5,735 nt of DNA from Gammaproteobacteria bacterium (GTDB taxonomy: Bacteria; Pseudomonadota; Gammaproteobacteria; Steroidobacterales; Rariloculaceae): assembly GCA_016927175.1 (NCBI GenBank), contig JAFGNC010000509.1, positions 1 through 5,735 on the forward strand, in the 5' to 3' direction. The notes beneath the pieces were generated by a model. It was not told the origin of the DNA. It did not search any database and worked only from the letters and a program-made list of their open reading frames with translations. The position numbers and the translations under genes are program-made. Below are positions 5,571 through 5,735 of the stretch, one piece after another. Numbering within the stretch: the stretch's first letter is position 1; every line of letters begins with the position of its first letter.

Positions 5571-5735
5571 GTGAGCGACTACGAGGATCCGGAGCCGACG
5601 CGCGGCGAAATCGATGCGTTGCAGGGCAGCACCCTGGTCGAATTCGGCACTCCGTGGTGCGGACATTGCCGCGCTGCGCGGCCGCTGATCGCCGAAGCCC
5701 TGACCGATCATCCGCACGTGCGGCACATCAGGATC
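5571..5735 (+). CDS. Thioredoxin-fold protein with WCGHC active site (3' end missing)
   Basis: The frame runs 55 codons from GTG to the window edge without a stop. Residues 22-39 read as a thioredoxin beta-strand leading into the active site and helix: LVEFGTPWCGHCRAARPL, with redox cysteines Cys30 and Cys33. The segment after it (HPHVRHIRI) fits the next strand. The dipeptide between the cysteines is Gly-His, as in protein disulfide isomerases, rather than the Gly-Pro of classical thioredoxin. No signal peptide is present, so the protein is probably cytoplasmic. The hydrophilic N-terminal extension (about 18 residues) precedes the first strand. It lies 139 bases after the cytochrome gene on the same strand, so it may be in the same transcript or have its own promoter. 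The link to the oxidase is unproven. Confidence 0.83.
   Translation, partial: MSDYEDPEPTRGEIDALQGSTLVEFGTPWCGHCRAARPLIAEALTDHPHVRHIRI

Overview
This is a high-GC window from a Gram-negative bacterium, probably a proteobacterium. The evidence is a twin-arginine (Tat) export signal, a Sec-exported c-type cytochrome, a periplasmic-type S41 protease, good Shine-Dalgarno sites and strong G/C preference at third codon positions. The family mix resembles environmental Gammaproteobacteria, but that placement is inference. No rRNA, tRNA, insertion sequence, integrase, CRISPR array or phage gene is visible.

Layout. Bases 1-1110 (+) hold the 3' part of a gene for an uncharacterised secreted-type protein. 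It converges, across a 60-base gap with a small hairpin, on an S41 (tricorn-type) peptidase gene at 1171-2718 (-). A 227-base divergent intergenic region (2719-2945) contains an AT-rich patch that is the best promoter/operator candidate. To its right is a tight plus-strand operon: a small Tat-signal protein (2946-3545), a vanillyl-alcohol-oxidase / 4-cresol-dehydrogenase family flavoprotein (3547-5070) and a mono-haem cytochrome c (5072-5431). The two internal junctions both read TGACATG, leaving one base between stop and start. After a 139-base gap, a thioredoxin-fold gene with a WCGHC active site begins at 5571 and runs off the window.

How the genes may work together. The flavoprotein and cytochrome look like the two subunits of a periplasmic flavocytochrome that oxidises a para-substituted phenol and passes electrons from FAD to haem, as in p-cresol methylhydroxylase and eugenol hydroxylase. 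Active-site positions in the flavoprotein are VAO-like, with a histidine and an aspartate at the VAO His422 and Asp170 positions, rather than PchF-like. The flavoprotein has no export signal, the cytochrome has a Sec signal, and the protein encoded just upstream has a Tat signal. This suggests that the Tat protein could carry the folded flavoprotein across the membrane. That hypothesis is the most interesting point in the window.
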